Shown here: piece after piece, positions 1-8,363 of the stretch
How the letters are laid out: every line of letters starts with the position of its first letter
Numbering within the stretch: position 1 is the stretch's first letter
Source: CAYQXJ01 sp964421565
Lineage (GTDB): Bacteria > Planctomycetota > Brocadiia > SM23-32
Direction: 5' to 3'
Length of the DNA: 64,000 nt
Assembly: GCA_964421565.1 (NCBI GenBank)
Contig: CAYQXJ010000013.1
Coordinates: 48,947-112,946, forward strand
Notes under the pieces: generated by a model
What the model was told of the DNA's origin: nothing
Seen by the model: the letters and a program-made list of their open reading frames with translations, nothing else
The model's database searches: none
Translations under genes and position numbers: made by a program

Positions 1-2
1 GG

Positions 3-749
3 ACGGTCTACGTTCTGGAGATCAACCCGCGCGCTTCCCGCACTGTGCCCTTCGTTTCGAAGGCAACAGGCATACCTTTCGCGACGATCGCCTCCCAGGT
101 GATGGTGGGCAAGAAGCTGCAAGAACTGGGAGTGAGAGAGGATCCGCACCCGGAGCACTACGCGGTCAAGGAGTCCGTCATGCCGTTCTCACGGTTCCCG
201 GGAGTGGACCCGTTGCTGAGCCCCGAGATGCGATCCACGGGCGAGGTCATGGGGCTGGATAGGACGGTGCCTCTGGCCTTTGCCAAGTCGCAGATCGAGG
301 CGGGCCAACCCCTGCCACAGCGGGGCAACGTGTTCATCAGCGTAAAGGATGGCGACAAGGACCGGATCGTGCCCATTGTCAGAGCCCTGTCGGAGCTTGG
401 CTTTGGCATACTGGCGACTGCCGGCACGGCTGAGCGCCTTGAGAAGGCGGGCATCGCGGCGACGGTGGTGCCTAAGCTCGCCGAAGCGAAGCGCCCCAAC
501 ATCCTGGACTACATGAAGAACCGCGAAGTGTCCCTGCTCATCAACACCCCCAGCGGCCCGGTGCCCCGGCACGACGAAGTCTCGATCCGGGCCACAAGCG
601 TGAAACTGCGCGTGCCCCTCATAACGACCATTGCCGCCGCGTCGGCCGCGGCGCAAGGTATCGAGGCGTTGCGCACCAGGGAGTTCGAGGTCTACAGCCT
701 GCAAAGCCTGCACGGGCTCGAGCCGGGCGAGATACCCACCATCGCGTAG
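3..749 (+). CDS. carB: Carbamoyl-phosphate synthase large subunit, C-terminal part (5' truncated by window edge)
   Basis: Open from the window edge to TAG. The protein begins inside the second ATP-grasp domain: VYVLEINPRASRTVPFVSKA matches the EINPRxSR metal/ATP-binding signature. It ends in the MGS-like allosteric domain (GNVFISVKDGDKDRIVPIVR onward; LLINTPSG is the conserved MGS loop). The enzyme makes carbamoyl phosphate from glutamine-derived ammonia, bicarbonate and two ATP, for pyrimidine and arginine synthesis, in complex with CarA in the cytoplasm. About 250 C-terminal residues of the usual ~1070 are present. It converges on the glycyl radical activase gene, with only two bases between the stop codons. 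No terminator is visible in that space. Identification is secure. Confidence 0.96.
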   Translation, partial: TVYVLEINPRASRTVPFVSKATGIPFATIASQVMVGKKLQELGVREDPHPEHYAVKESVMPFSRFPGVDPLLSPEMRSTGEVMGLDRTVPLAFAKSQIEAGQPLPQRGNVFISVKDGDKDRIVPIVRALSELGFGILATAGTAERLEKAGIAATVVPKLAEAKRPNILDYMKNREVSLLINTPSGPVPRHDEVSIRATSVKLRVPLITTIAAASAAAQGIEALRTREFEVYSLQSLHGLEPGEIPTIA

Positions 750-751
750 CT

Positions 752-1660
752 TCAAGCACATTCCGCGTGGAGGCCGAATCGGCGCGCCATGGCCGCGATC
801 TCCTCCACCTCCGCATCGCTGTAGGGTCCGCACTGCAGTGGGTATTCGCGCCCCAGCCATTCGTACTTTGCGCCGGCCGACGGGTTGTACGGCAGCAGGG
901 CAAGGTCGCCGAGCCCTGCATACCGCATGAAGCGGAAAAGCGCGTGCAGATTCTGCTTCGTGTCCGTGATTCCGGGTATCAGGGGCAATCGCACCTGGAC
1001 TTCGCGTCCCACCAGCAGCTCGGCGTTCCACAGTATCCGTCGGTTGCTTGCCCCCGTCCATCGCCTGTGCTCCTGGTCGTCCATAAGCTTCAGGTCGTAC
1101 AGCACCAGGTCGGTGTGTTCCACTACCTGCTGCAGCACCTCCGCTTCGCAGGCGCCGCACGTCTCCACAGCAGTGTGGATGCCCTCGCGGCGGCATGCCT
1201 CGATGATGGCTGCGGCGAACTCTGGCTGCATGGTGACCTCGCCGCCGGTCAGCGTCACGCCCCCGCCAGAGTGCACGAAGAACGGCTTCATGCGGACGGC
1301 CCGTTGCACGATCTGCCGAACGCTGAGCAGGTCTCCCTTGAGCTGCAGAGCTCCGGGCAGGCAGACATCTGCACATCTGCCGCATAGCGTGCACTCCTCG
1401 CGCCGAAGCGCGTGGCTTCGCGCCGCCACCTGATGGACGGAGTTCGGACACGTCTCGGCGCAAAGGCCACAGAGCGCGCAGCGCTGCTGAGCGAAGACCA
1501 GCTCTGGCTCGGGCGCTTGCGATTCGGGACTGTGGCACCACGCGCAACGCAGGGGACATCCCTTCAGATACACCGCCATCCGGATGCCGGGCCCGTCATG
1601 GACTGCGAAGGTGTCGATATCGAATACCGTGCCCTCGACGGCAGTCGCGCATTCTGCCAT
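752..1660 (-). CDS. Glycyl radical enzyme activating protein (radical SAM)
   Basis: 302 aa, the normal length for this family. The radical-SAM cluster motif CPLRCAWC (Cx3Cx2C) follows GPGIRMAVYLKG near residue 35. It is followed by two four-cysteine ferredoxin-like motifs (CALCGLCAETC and CTLCGRCADVC, about residues 56-95) that are typical of activases of the eliminase-type glycyl radical enzymes. A GGEVT-type SAM-binding segment (SGGGVTLTGGEVTMQPEF) follows. It should reductively cleave S-adenosylmethionine and abstract hydrogen from the glycine of its partner. The start ATG overlaps the stop of the upstream glycyl radical enzyme as ATGA, so the two are translationally coupled and almost certainly cognate. 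The pair would require anoxic conditions to function. Confidence 0.93.
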   Translation of the reverse strand: MAECATAVEGTVFDIDTFAVHDGPGIRMAVYLKGCPLRCAWCHSPESQAPEPELVFAQQRCALCGLCAETCPNSVHQVAARSHALRREECTLCGRCADVCLPGALQLKGDLLSVRQIVQRAVRMKPFFVHSGGGVTLTGGEVTMQPEFAAAIIEACRREGIHTAVETCGACEAEVLQQVVEHTDLVLYDLKLMDDQEHRRWTGASNRRILWNAELLVGREVQVRLPLIPGITDTKQNLHALFRFMRYAGLGDLALLPYNPSAGAKYEWLGREYPLQCGPYSDAEVEEIAAMARRFGLHAECA

Positions 1661-3951
1661 CAGGCGCCCTCCTGCCGACTTATGTGGTGGTCTTGTTGCT
1701 CGCGGCTGAGCATAGTGAAGTAGGCCGACCAGCCGCCCATGCGCACGCGTAGCGACTCGTAGTTCTCGGGTTCCCGTTGTGCGGCGCGCAGTTCGGCGGT
1801 ATCGGCGACGGTCAAAGTCATCATGGCTCCCGCACTATCGGCGAAGCTGCGAATCAGCCCGAGCATGCGGTCTGTGCCGGCCTCGCCCTGCACCAGGCAC
1901 AGGGGCAGGCGCAGGTCGAGCGGCCCGCCGGCGGGCAGGTGGCTGTGGTGCATCTTGGAGTAGGAGAGAATGGCGCCCGGAAGCCCGGCGACGTCGCGTC
2001 CGAGGGCAGGGGAGAAGTTCGAACTGACCGGTTCGCCGCAGCCCCGTCCGTCCGGGCTCGCTCCCAATCCCTGGCCGATCCCGATGTACCAGGAGAAGGT
2101 ACCCACCCCGCAGGGAAACTTCACCGCATCGGCATGCGCATCTGCGTGCCGTGCGACGCAATCCGCGAAGGCTCGTATGACATCGCGACCTACGCTGTCG
2201 GCGCGCTCGTCGTCATTGCCATACTTCGGTGCCCTGCGCAGAGCAGCGCGCAACCGCTCGTGACCCTCGAAGTCGGTCCGCACAGCATCGCACAGTGCGT
2301 CCATCGTTGCCTGGCCGTCCTCGAAAACAACGGTCTTGATAGCGGTGAGGGAGTCGATGGCGTGAGCAGCCGACTCCGCCAGGCAGGCGAACGTGCGGAA
2401 CCGCGCGCCTCCTGCCGTCATGTCGCGACAGGCCTGGATCGGCCCATCGATCAGCGCACTGAGCAGGGGAACGGGCGCAATGGTGCTCCGTTCGTCCACG
2501 GTCTGGACGATGTGCTCCACCACGTGTCCGACCATTTCGTCAAGCTGGGTCAGGAAGGCTTCCCAGACTTCCTCGAAGCTGCTGAAGCGGGCGGGTTCGC
2601 CGGTGTCCACGCCCCCGAGAGTGCCGTCCCGCAAAGACCGGCCGCGATTCAGCACCCATTCCAGGCAGAGCATCAAGCTCAGGCGCTGGAAGCGGAAATC
2701 CGTGCGCCCCGGGATGATCACTTCCCAGCACCCGTCGTTGGTGTAATCACGCGCGTCAGCGGCGGGGAAGCCGATGCGTTCGAGGGCAGGAACGAGAGCC
2801 TCGTCGTTGAAGATCGCCGGCATGCCTCCACCGTCCTTGAGCACCTCCGCGGCGTGGCGCAGCAGGCCCTCGGGGCTGTTGCGGTGCACACGAATTGTCA
2901 GCAGGGGGTTGGTCATCTTGTTCCGCCGGTAAGCCTCGAGCAGCAAGTGGCTTACAGGATTAGTGCCGTCTTCACCCTTGGGTGTCCATCCGCCCACGAC
3001 GATGTTCTGCAGCCAGTGATTCGTGGCATCGACCCGGTCGCGTCGGGTGCCGATCTGGGAGGAGGTGTAGTGCCGCGTCCGCCGGCCGAAATCCGCTTCC
3101 TCATGTTCCCGTTCCTCGGGCCGCTGCTCATCCGTTGTCTTGGCGCGCTCGTTGAACTTCAGGCACCAGAGCGAGGTCATTTCGAAAGCCGCCTCCAGGT
3201 CCGCGCGCCCGGCGCGCAGGTCAGCTTCCATGAAGGGCCACACGTACTGGTCCACGCGACCAAGTGCGTTTCCGTTCTTCGTGCTGTGAAAGACCATGTG
3301 CAGCAGCCAGACCGACTGCAGTGCCTGCCAGAACGTCTGAGCCGGTCCGGCAGGCACCTGACGCAGGTTCTGTGCCATTTGACGCAGCTCGAGGGCGCGC
3401 TGGCCGTCCTCCTCGCGCTCGGCATCCTGGGCACAGCGTGCAGCCAGGCGCTCCGCATAGTGAAGAACGCCGCACAGGGAAACAACCACCGACTGCAGGA
3501 AGGCCCGTTCCTGGTGGTCCTGCGTATTCTGCAGTTCCGACTCGGCGTCCGCCCGGATGGCGAGCAGGCCCCGGTTGAGCAGGCGGGAATAGTCGGGAAC
3601 GATGTGGCCGAATACGGAGTTGACGCTGAGTCCCCGTTCTGCTGCCTGACGGCGCTGCTCTTCGGTTAAGTAGTCTGGAAACCCCCACTCCGCGTGGACG
3701 CGCGGCCTTTCGAGGGTCATGGAGCCGGCGAAAAGCTGGCCCTCCCACAGGTCGGTCGGCATGTGGGCCAGCTTCAGCGCGATGGCGCGCCCCTTGCGCA
3801 CCGGCAGCGGCTCGTGCATGAACTCGTGAGGTATGCTGTGGGGGCACTCCCATCGGTCCGGCGGCTCGGACATCGCGTGGCGCACCCGGCGGCGCAAATC
3901 TGCGACCCGTGAGGTGTCTTCAACGCGCCAGGCAGCTTGGGCAACACTCAT
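1660..3951 (-). CDS. Glycyl radical enzyme, PFL/dehydratase-like, substrate unknown
   Basis: 763 aa with a PFL-like domain and a C-terminal glycyl radical domain. The glycine loop reads RMGGWSAYF (radical Gly about residue 740), matching the RVxGxS signature. The thiyl-radical loop reads NDGCWEV (Cys about 408). The Cys-x-Glu arrangement resembles the GCVEP loop of eliminases (glycerol/diol dehydratase, CutC, IslA) rather than the CC pair of true pyruvate formate-lyase, so C-O, C-N or C-S elimination is more likely than formate formation. That is inference. A GCAGGAG ribosome-binding site sits just upstream of the ATG. It is coupled to its activase downstream and lies 158 bp downstream of an ARSK-like sulfatase on the same strand, so the three may form one catabolic operon. 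The surrounding residues differ from the characterised subclasses I can recall, so no substrate is assigned. Confidence 0.88.
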   Translation of the reverse strand: MSVAQAAWRVEDTSRVADLRRRVRHAMSEPPDRWECPHSIPHEFMHEPLPVRKGRAIALKLAHMPTDLWEGQLFAGSMTLERPRVHAEWGFPDYLTEEQRRQAAERGLSVNSVFGHIVPDYSRLLNRGLLAIRADAESELQNTQDHQERAFLQSVVVSLCGVLHYAERLAARCAQDAEREEDGQRALELRQMAQNLRQVPAGPAQTFWQALQSVWLLHMVFHSTKNGNALGRVDQYVWPFMEADLRAGRADLEAAFEMTSLWCLKFNERAKTTDEQRPEEREHEEADFGRRTRHYTSSQIGTRRDRVDATNHWLQNIVVGGWTPKGEDGTNPVSHLLLEAYRRNKMTNPLLTIRVHRNSPEGLLRHAAEVLKDGGGMPAIFNDEALVPALERIGFPAADARDYTNDGCWEVIIPGRTDFRFQRLSLMLCLEWVLNRGRSLRDGTLGGVDTGEPARFSSFEEVWEAFLTQLDEMVGHVVEHIVQTVDERSTIAPVPLLSALIDGPIQACRDMTAGGARFRTFACLAESAAHAIDSLTAIKTVVFEDGQATMDALCDAVRTDFEGHERLRAALRRAPKYGNDDERADSVGRDVIRAFADCVARHADAHADAVKFPCGVGTFSWYIGIGQGLGASPDGRGCGEPVSSNFSPALGRDVAGLPGAILSYSKMHHSHLPAGGPLDLRLPLCLVQGEAGTDRMLGLIRSFADSAGAMMTLTVADTAELRAAQREPENYESLRVRMGGWSAYFTMLSREQQDHHISRQEGA

Positions 3952-4109
3952 CTCAGGCTCCTGCAGGACGAAGTGAGTTCTTCAGCCATTCTATGCCTCC
4001 CGCCCGATGGGCGTCAAACTGTGGGCTCTGATGGGTGGGGTCGCTGGTGTGGGCACCTTGGAGGGGCCGAAGCAGCGGATGCCCATCCAAGAAGGTGAGC
4101 ATGGCGGCG

Positions 4110-5582
4110 CTACTGCGGTTCGGTACCGCACAACCACGCAAGCACACGCTCTTCGTCGGCGTCGGTCCACGGTTCGGCGTCGGCGGCGCCGACTCCGTCC
4201 CAGCCGCTGAAGATTCGGGACATAGTCTCGCGATATGTGCCCGCATCGAGTTGCCCCTGGCGCCAGTGGCGGAAGCTCTGGCGGTCATACTCCTTGACTC
4301 GCGCATCAACCGCCTCGTAATCCACAAGCTCGCGCAGCGCCGCATCCATATTGGCCGCAACTGCTGGCCGGTCATTGACCAGATCATGCACCTCCGCGGG
4401 ATTGCCCGCCAGATTGAACAACTGCGCTCTAAAGCCCGGGTAGGCGACGTACTTCCAGTCACCCAGCCTCAGCATGAAGGCACCCGTGCGGCTGGTGCAG
4501 CCGTGGAACTCGGCAAACGCCCGATTCGGACGCGCCGGACCGTCCCCGCACAACTCGGGCAGCAGCGATTGGCCGTCGAGGGCCGCCGCCGGGGGCAGAC
4601 CCGCGATATCGGTCACGGTGGGGTGCAGGTGGATCAGCGACGTCAGAGTCTCCACCTCGTGGCCCTGCTCGAAGCCCGGACCGGCGACGATGAGAGGCAC
4701 GCGTGCCGACGGCTCATAGTGGCACATCTTGTAGAACTGGCCGTGCTCCATATTCATTTCGCCGTGGTCGCTGGTGAAGATCACACAACAGTCGCCCCAC
4801 AGGTCTGCACCCTGAACCACGCCGAGCACACGCCCAAGCATGGCATCCACTTCCGCCACCATGGCGAAGTAGATACGGCGGACCAGCCGGACCGTCGTTT
4901 CGTCGAATCCGTGCATCCAGTTCTTCTTCACCTGCATCAACTCCATCACGGGGTGGGCGGACTCGTCCGGCGGGGGCAGTGCCACAGCCTCGGGGTCTAT
5001 CATTTGCAGGTAACGGCGCGAGGTCGAGAAGGGCGGATGGGGCTGGTTCAGGCCAAGGTAGAGCAGGAAGGGCCGCTCGTCATCCGAATGTTCGGTCAGC
5101 CACTGAGTAGCCCTGTCCACGTTGCGCCAGTCGTGCTCCAGCACGCGCTCGCGCTCGTCATTGAGAACCTGCGGCCCGGGCATGCGGTACTCCGGGCGGC
5201 GTATACCGGCCGCACGCGTCCAGGGAGTCACGCGCGCCCGCACCGTGTGATGGCCGGATACGTAGTCCGTCTTGCCGAACGTTTGCACCCGGTAGCCCCC
5301 TTCGGCAAGGCGGCTCAGAAACGTTGAGTCGCCCGGCTCCAGCCCCTTGTAATTGTTCCATCCCGCGCAATGATGAGAGAAAAGTCCGCTGAACATGCTC
5401 GCTCGTGACGGGCAACAGACGGGGTTGTTGCAGTACATGTTGCGAAACAACACGCCCCGTTCCGCCAGTGCGTCCATGTTCGGTGTGGCGCCCTGCATGG
5501 CGCCGTGGCCCATGCAGCCCATGGCCCGTCCGTCGTGGCTGTCGGTCTGAACGATGATGATGCTCGCGCTGCGCTTGCTCAC
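4110..5582 (-). CDS. Arylsulfatase K-like sulfatase
   Basis: 490 aa, type I sulfatase fold. The formylglycine motif is CCPSR (Cys56), followed by ASMFSGLFSHHCAGWNNYKG, which closely resembles animal arylsulfatase K (CCPSRAAMWSGLF...WNNFKGL), a glucuronate-2-sulfatase. Metal-binding residues come from the N-terminal TDSHDGR and the later FTSDHGEMNMEHG. No signal peptide is visible (it starts MSKRSASIIIVQTDS), so desulfation may occur in the cytoplasm after uptake, or export is unusual. Activity would need a formylglycine-generating enzyme encoded elsewhere. It lies upstream of the glycyl radical enzyme pair on the same strand. The sulfated uronic acid substrate is inferred from the ARSK resemblance only. 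Confidence 0.88.
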   Translation of the reverse strand: MSKRSASIIIVQTDSHDGRAMGCMGHGAMQGATPNMDALAERGVLFRNMYCNNPVCCPSRASMFSGLFSHHCAGWNNYKGLEPGDSTFLSRLAEGGYRVQTFGKTDYVSGHHTVRARVTPWTRAAGIRRPEYRMPGPQVLNDERERVLEHDWRNVDRATQWLTEHSDDERPFLLYLGLNQPHPPFSTSRRYLQMIDPEAVALPPPDESAHPVMELMQVKKNWMHGFDETTVRLVRRIYFAMVAEVDAMLGRVLGVVQGADLWGDCCVIFTSDHGEMNMEHGQFYKMCHYEPSARVPLIVAGPGFEQGHEVETLTSLIHLHPTVTDIAGLPPAAALDGQSLLPELCGDGPARPNRAFAEFHGCTSRTGAFMLRLGDWKYVAYPGFRAQLFNLAGNPAEVHDLVNDRPAVAANMDAALRELVDYEAVDARVKEYDRQSFRHWRQGQLDAGTYRETMSRIFSGWDGVGAADAEPWTDADEERVLAWLCGTEPQ

Positions 5583-6011
5583 TGCGACCTCCTGGTTCGT
5601 TCTCTCGATCCCTTGATCCGGCTCGGTTCATCTGCAGGTGCCTTGCGACACAGTATCTTGGGGGCCATGGGGGCGCAACTCCTGAGGCAAAGTCCGCCGC
5701 GCCGACCGGGGGCGGGTGAAAGGTCTTCTGAAGGAATTGACCAGCGCCTCGACACTCCAGCAGGTGCGATAGGCCCTGCCCGAGGCGCTCCGGCAGGGCG
5801 GGGAGGAGTTTCTCGAGCCCAAAGGGGTACGTCCGACCGCTGCAGAAACACACAGGACTGCCTTCGACCTAACTTCGCCCGCTCCGCATGCAGCCGGGCC
5901 GGGCCGCTCGGCCGCATCTATGCGGTCGGAGCCCAACTCCGGCGGCGCAGCGGGTTGCATGCGGGACGGCAGCGGGGCACAATACCGGAGTCACGAACGG
6001 AGGCAGGACGG
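5583..6011 (+). other. Intergenic region between divergent genes
   Basis: This 429-bp stretch separates the leftward sulfatase from the rightward oxidoreductase. It presumably carries both promoters, but I see no convincing -35/-10 pair, RNA or repeat. The open frames here are short and lack coding character. The only clear signal is the AACGGAGG ribosome-binding site at about 5996-6003, ahead of the GTG at 6012. Confidence 0.5.
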
Positions 6012-7028
6012 GTGAAGACGGTGAGAGCGGGCGTGATCGGGCTGGGAACGTGGGGTGCGGCGCATCTGGCAACTTACGCAGAGCACCCCGCGGCGCGGCT
6101 CGTGGCGGCCTGCGACCTGGATGCCGCACGTCTCGAGGCGGCCACCGAGCGTTACGGCATCCCGCACGCGGCGTCAGATTACCGCGATCTGCTCGGCCTG
6201 CCGGAACTCGACGCCGTCTCCATCGTAACCCCCGATTTCACGCACACGCCGATCGTGCTCGACGCCGTGGCGGCCGGCAAGGCCGTGCTCGTGGAGAAGC
6301 CGCTTGCAACGACACTGCAGGACTGCGATCGCATCGGCGAAGCGCTGCGGCACAGCCCCGTGCCCTTTATGGTCGACCTCCACAACCGGTGGAGTCCGGG
6401 AGTCGTGCGCATGCGGCAGGCCGTGGGTGACGGCGAGGTCGGCGCCGTGCAGAGTGGCCTTTGCCGGCTCTCGGACACGCTGTTTGTGCCGACCCAAATG
6501 CTCCGTTGGGCGGGGCAGTCGAGCGTGCTCTGGTTTCTCGGCAGCCACTGCGTGGACACTCTCCGCTGGGTGCTCGGCGACGAGGTGGCTCGCCTCTACA
6601 GCGTGAGCGGCTCACACGTGCTGCGTGATCGGGGGGTCGAGACCGCCGATTACTACCTCACGACACTCGAGTTCCGCGGCGGCGCCCGGGTGTTGCTGGA
6701 GAATAGCTGGATTCTGCCCGAGGGGAGCCTGACCGTCGTCGAGTTCGCCCTTGAACTGGTCGGCGAAAACGCCGCCCTGCGCTTTGACGGCACGCCGCGC
6801 CAATTGATCCGCACCGGCCGCTGTTGCCCCGAGGGGCTCGACACCTTCATTTCGCCAAAGGTACACGGGCGCGTGCTCGGTTTCGCGACGGAGAGCATCC
6901 GCCACTTCGTGGACTGCGTGGCCGAAGGGCGCGAGCCGATGGCGGGCTATGCGGACGGGCGGGAGGCGACGCGTGTGCTGCTGGCCATCGAGGAGTCGGC
7001 GAACACGGGTCAGCCGGTCGAGCTGTGA
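6012..7028 (+). CDS. Gfo/Idh/MocA family oxidoreductase
   Basis: 338 aa from the GTG at 6012. A strong GGAGG lies eight bases upstream and the Rossmann motif GVIGLGTWGAAH begins almost at once; the reading frame is open further upstream, but that extension has no family similarity. The N-terminal half binds NAD(P) and includes the VEKPLATT segment around residue 95 that holds the conserved EKP. The C-terminal half is the alpha/beta substrate domain (DLHNRWSPG, then GSHCVDTLRWVLGD). These enzymes oxidise or reduce sugars, inositols or sugar acids; the specific substrate cannot be read from sequence. It stands alone next to the sulfatase cluster and converges on a phosphatidyltransferase gene. 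Confidence 0.88.
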   Translation: MKTVRAGVIGLGTWGAAHLATYAEHPAARLVAACDLDAARLEAATERYGIPHAASDYRDLLGLPELDAVSIVTPDFTHTPIVLDAVAAGKAVLVEKPLATTLQDCDRIGEALRHSPVPFMVDLHNRWSPGVVRMRQAVGDGEVGAVQSGLCRLSDTLFVPTQMLRWAGQSSVLWFLGSHCVDTLRWVLGDEVARLYSVSGSHVLRDRGVETADYYLTTLEFRGGARVLLENSWILPEGSLTVVEFALELVGENAALRFDGTPRQLIRTGRCCPEGLDTFISPKVHGRVLGFATESIRHFVDCVAEGREPMAGYADGREATRVLLAIEESANTGQPVEL

Positions 7029-7040
7029 GGCGAGGCGGCG

Positions 7041-7613
7041 TTACCGGCCGGCGTCGGCAACGGGCAGGATGGCGGCGACGCCGTAATCGAACATGCTGGC
7101 CACCGTGATCAGGGCGACGGCCCCGCTCAGCCCGTGGATCAGGGCGCTGTCCCATGCGCCCCAGTACAGCGGGCCGGCCATGAGAAGCAGGGCGCACACC
7201 CCCTGCACGATGGCCTTCAGCTTGCCCGTGTAGCGCGCGCTCACGTCCTGACCGCGCTGTGTCATCAGGATGCGCGAGTAGCTGACCGTCACGTCCCGCA
7301 CGGCCATCACCAGGGGCAGCACTGCCCAGCAGCGACCGACCACGGCGAGCGACCAGTAAACGGTGAGCCGCGAGATGCTGTCGGCGTAGGGGTCGAACAT
7401 CTTGCCGAACTCGCTGACGGCGCCGCGACTGCGCGCCAGGTAGCCGTCGAGCAGGTCGGTCAGTTCGATCAGTGCAACCAGGCCTACGGAAGCCAGCACG
7501 GCCCACCTCTCGTGCGCGGACCACAGAGTCAGCAGCGCGACGGTGGCGGCAAAGGCAAGGCGAGAGCCGGTCAGCAGGTTGACGATCAGCACGCCGTTGC
7601 GGTCCTTGGGCAT
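7041..7613 (-). CDS. CDP-alcohol phosphatidyltransferase family membrane protein
   Basis: 190 aa with several hydrophobic segments. It carries the family catalytic signature DGx2ARx8Gx3Dx3D as DGYLARSRGAVSEFGKMF followed by DPYAD, around residues 50-75. The four aspartates bind two metals and catalyse transfer of a phosphatidyl (or related) group from a CDP-alcohol to a second alcohol in the inner membrane. Length and layout fit PgsA-like enzymes (phosphatidylglycerophosphate synthase), but relatives make cardiolipin, phosphatidylinositol phosphate or other products, so the exact acceptor is left open. It is monocistronic by appearance and converges on the upstream oxidoreductase. Confidence 0.88.
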   Translation of the reverse strand: MPKDRNGVLIVNLLTGSRLAFAATVALLTLWSAHERWAVLASVGLVALIELTDLLDGYLARSRGAVSEFGKMFDPYADSISRLTVYWSLAVVGRCWAVLPLVMAVRDVTVSYSRILMTQRGQDVSARYTGKLKAIVQGVCALLLMAGPLYWGAWDSALIHGLSGAVALITVASMFDYGVAAILPVADAGR

Positions 7614-7990
7614 GTGGGGGCTTCTCCCATCGGGTGCGCCGGTCGCCAGTGGACGGCGCTCAGAGCATAGCAGGCGGCGTGCGGCGCCGCAAGTGGAGCC
7701 CCAGGCAATTTGTGCTGTGGGGGCATTCGGGGCCGGAGGGGACGCTGATGCGCCGAAGGCCCCTCCGCCGACGCACCCCCGCGGAGGGTTCGCTCGGTTC
7801 TCGGCTTCTTCGTTGGCCCGGCAGGCGCCTCAGACGGCGCCCACCAGGCTGCGCACCGTGGGGGTCTTTCTGCTTCTGCTTGCCCTTGCGCTCCCGCGCC
7901 AGCCGCACCACACGCCCGTAGTGGCCCCTCCGCACGGCACCTTACAATCAGCGCAAATGGCTCGGCTCCGGGCGGGGCGTCGGCCAACAG
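7614..7990 (-). other. Intergenic region with no recognisable gene
   Basis: About 375 bp between the phosphatidyltransferase start and the rpsR terminator. Open frames on both strands are arginine- and proline-rich with no plausible start signals or family similarity. I see no RNA gene or repeat. It presumably holds the phosphatidyltransferase promoter. Confidence 0.45.
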
Positions 7991-8014
7991 AAAAAGGGCC
8001 CTTGTCAGGGCCCT
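7991..8014 (-). terminator. Rho-independent terminator of rpsR
   Basis: The arms AGGGCCC (7995-8001) and GGGCCCT (8008-8014) form a perfect 7-bp GC-rich stem with a TTGTCA loop. On the minus strand the stem is followed by a five-T run (plus-strand A at 7991-7995). It lies 27 bp past the rpsR stop codon, the expected spacing. Confidence 0.85.
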
Positions 8015-8041
8015 CGGGCGGTTTGCGGAACGGGGGTTGAC

Positions 8042-8266
8042 CTACAGGTGGGGCAGAAGCGCCAGGAAGCGTGCGCGCTTGATCGCCGATTTCACCTGTC
8101 TCTGATGGCGACTGCAGTTGCCCGACCGTTTCTTGCTGAAGATCGCTGCCTCGCCCGTCATCAGTCGCTGCAGGTTCTCCAGGTCTTTGTAGTCAACATA
8201 GTCCACCCCGTCGCGACAGAATCGGCACCTCTCGGCGGTACGTCTTCTTCGTTTACGCTTGGCCAC
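8042..8266 (-). CDS. rpsR: 30S ribosomal protein S18
   Basis: 74 aa, normal length. The C-terminal QVKSAIKRARFLALLPHL is the diagnostic S18 helix, and the N-terminus is highly basic (MAKRKRRRRTAERCRFC). It retains CRFC plus a later CSRH, the cysteine/histidine set of zinc-binding (C+) S18 paralogues, so it may bind zinc. S18 sits on the small-subunit platform with S6. Unusually, rpsF and ssb are not beside it; the gene stands alone with its own terminator downstream and an NtrC-type regulator upstream on the same strand. Confidence 0.96.
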   Translation of the reverse strand: MAKRKRRRRTAERCRFCRDGVDYVDYKDLENLQRLMTGEAAIFSKKRSGNCSRHQRQVKSAIKRARFLALLPHL

Positions 8267-8363
8267 GTCTTTGCTGTCTCCTCATGGGTTGCTGGTCATG
8301 CACGGTGGGCCCAACCGGCCGGGATATGATACGGCGTCTCCGCCTGCGTGTCAATCGGAGGGC

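Noticed and set aside
189..1559. 456-codon minus-strand frame across carB and the activase
   Set aside because: It overlaps two secure genes, is arginine-rich and has no recognisable domain.
1777..3669. 630-codon open frame on the plus strand
   Set aside because: Exactly antisense to the glycyl radical enzyme; no family similarity and no start signal. High GC keeps antisense frames open.
4035..5327. 430-codon plus-strand frame
   Set aside because: Antisense to the ARSK-like sulfatase, which has the full catalytic motif.
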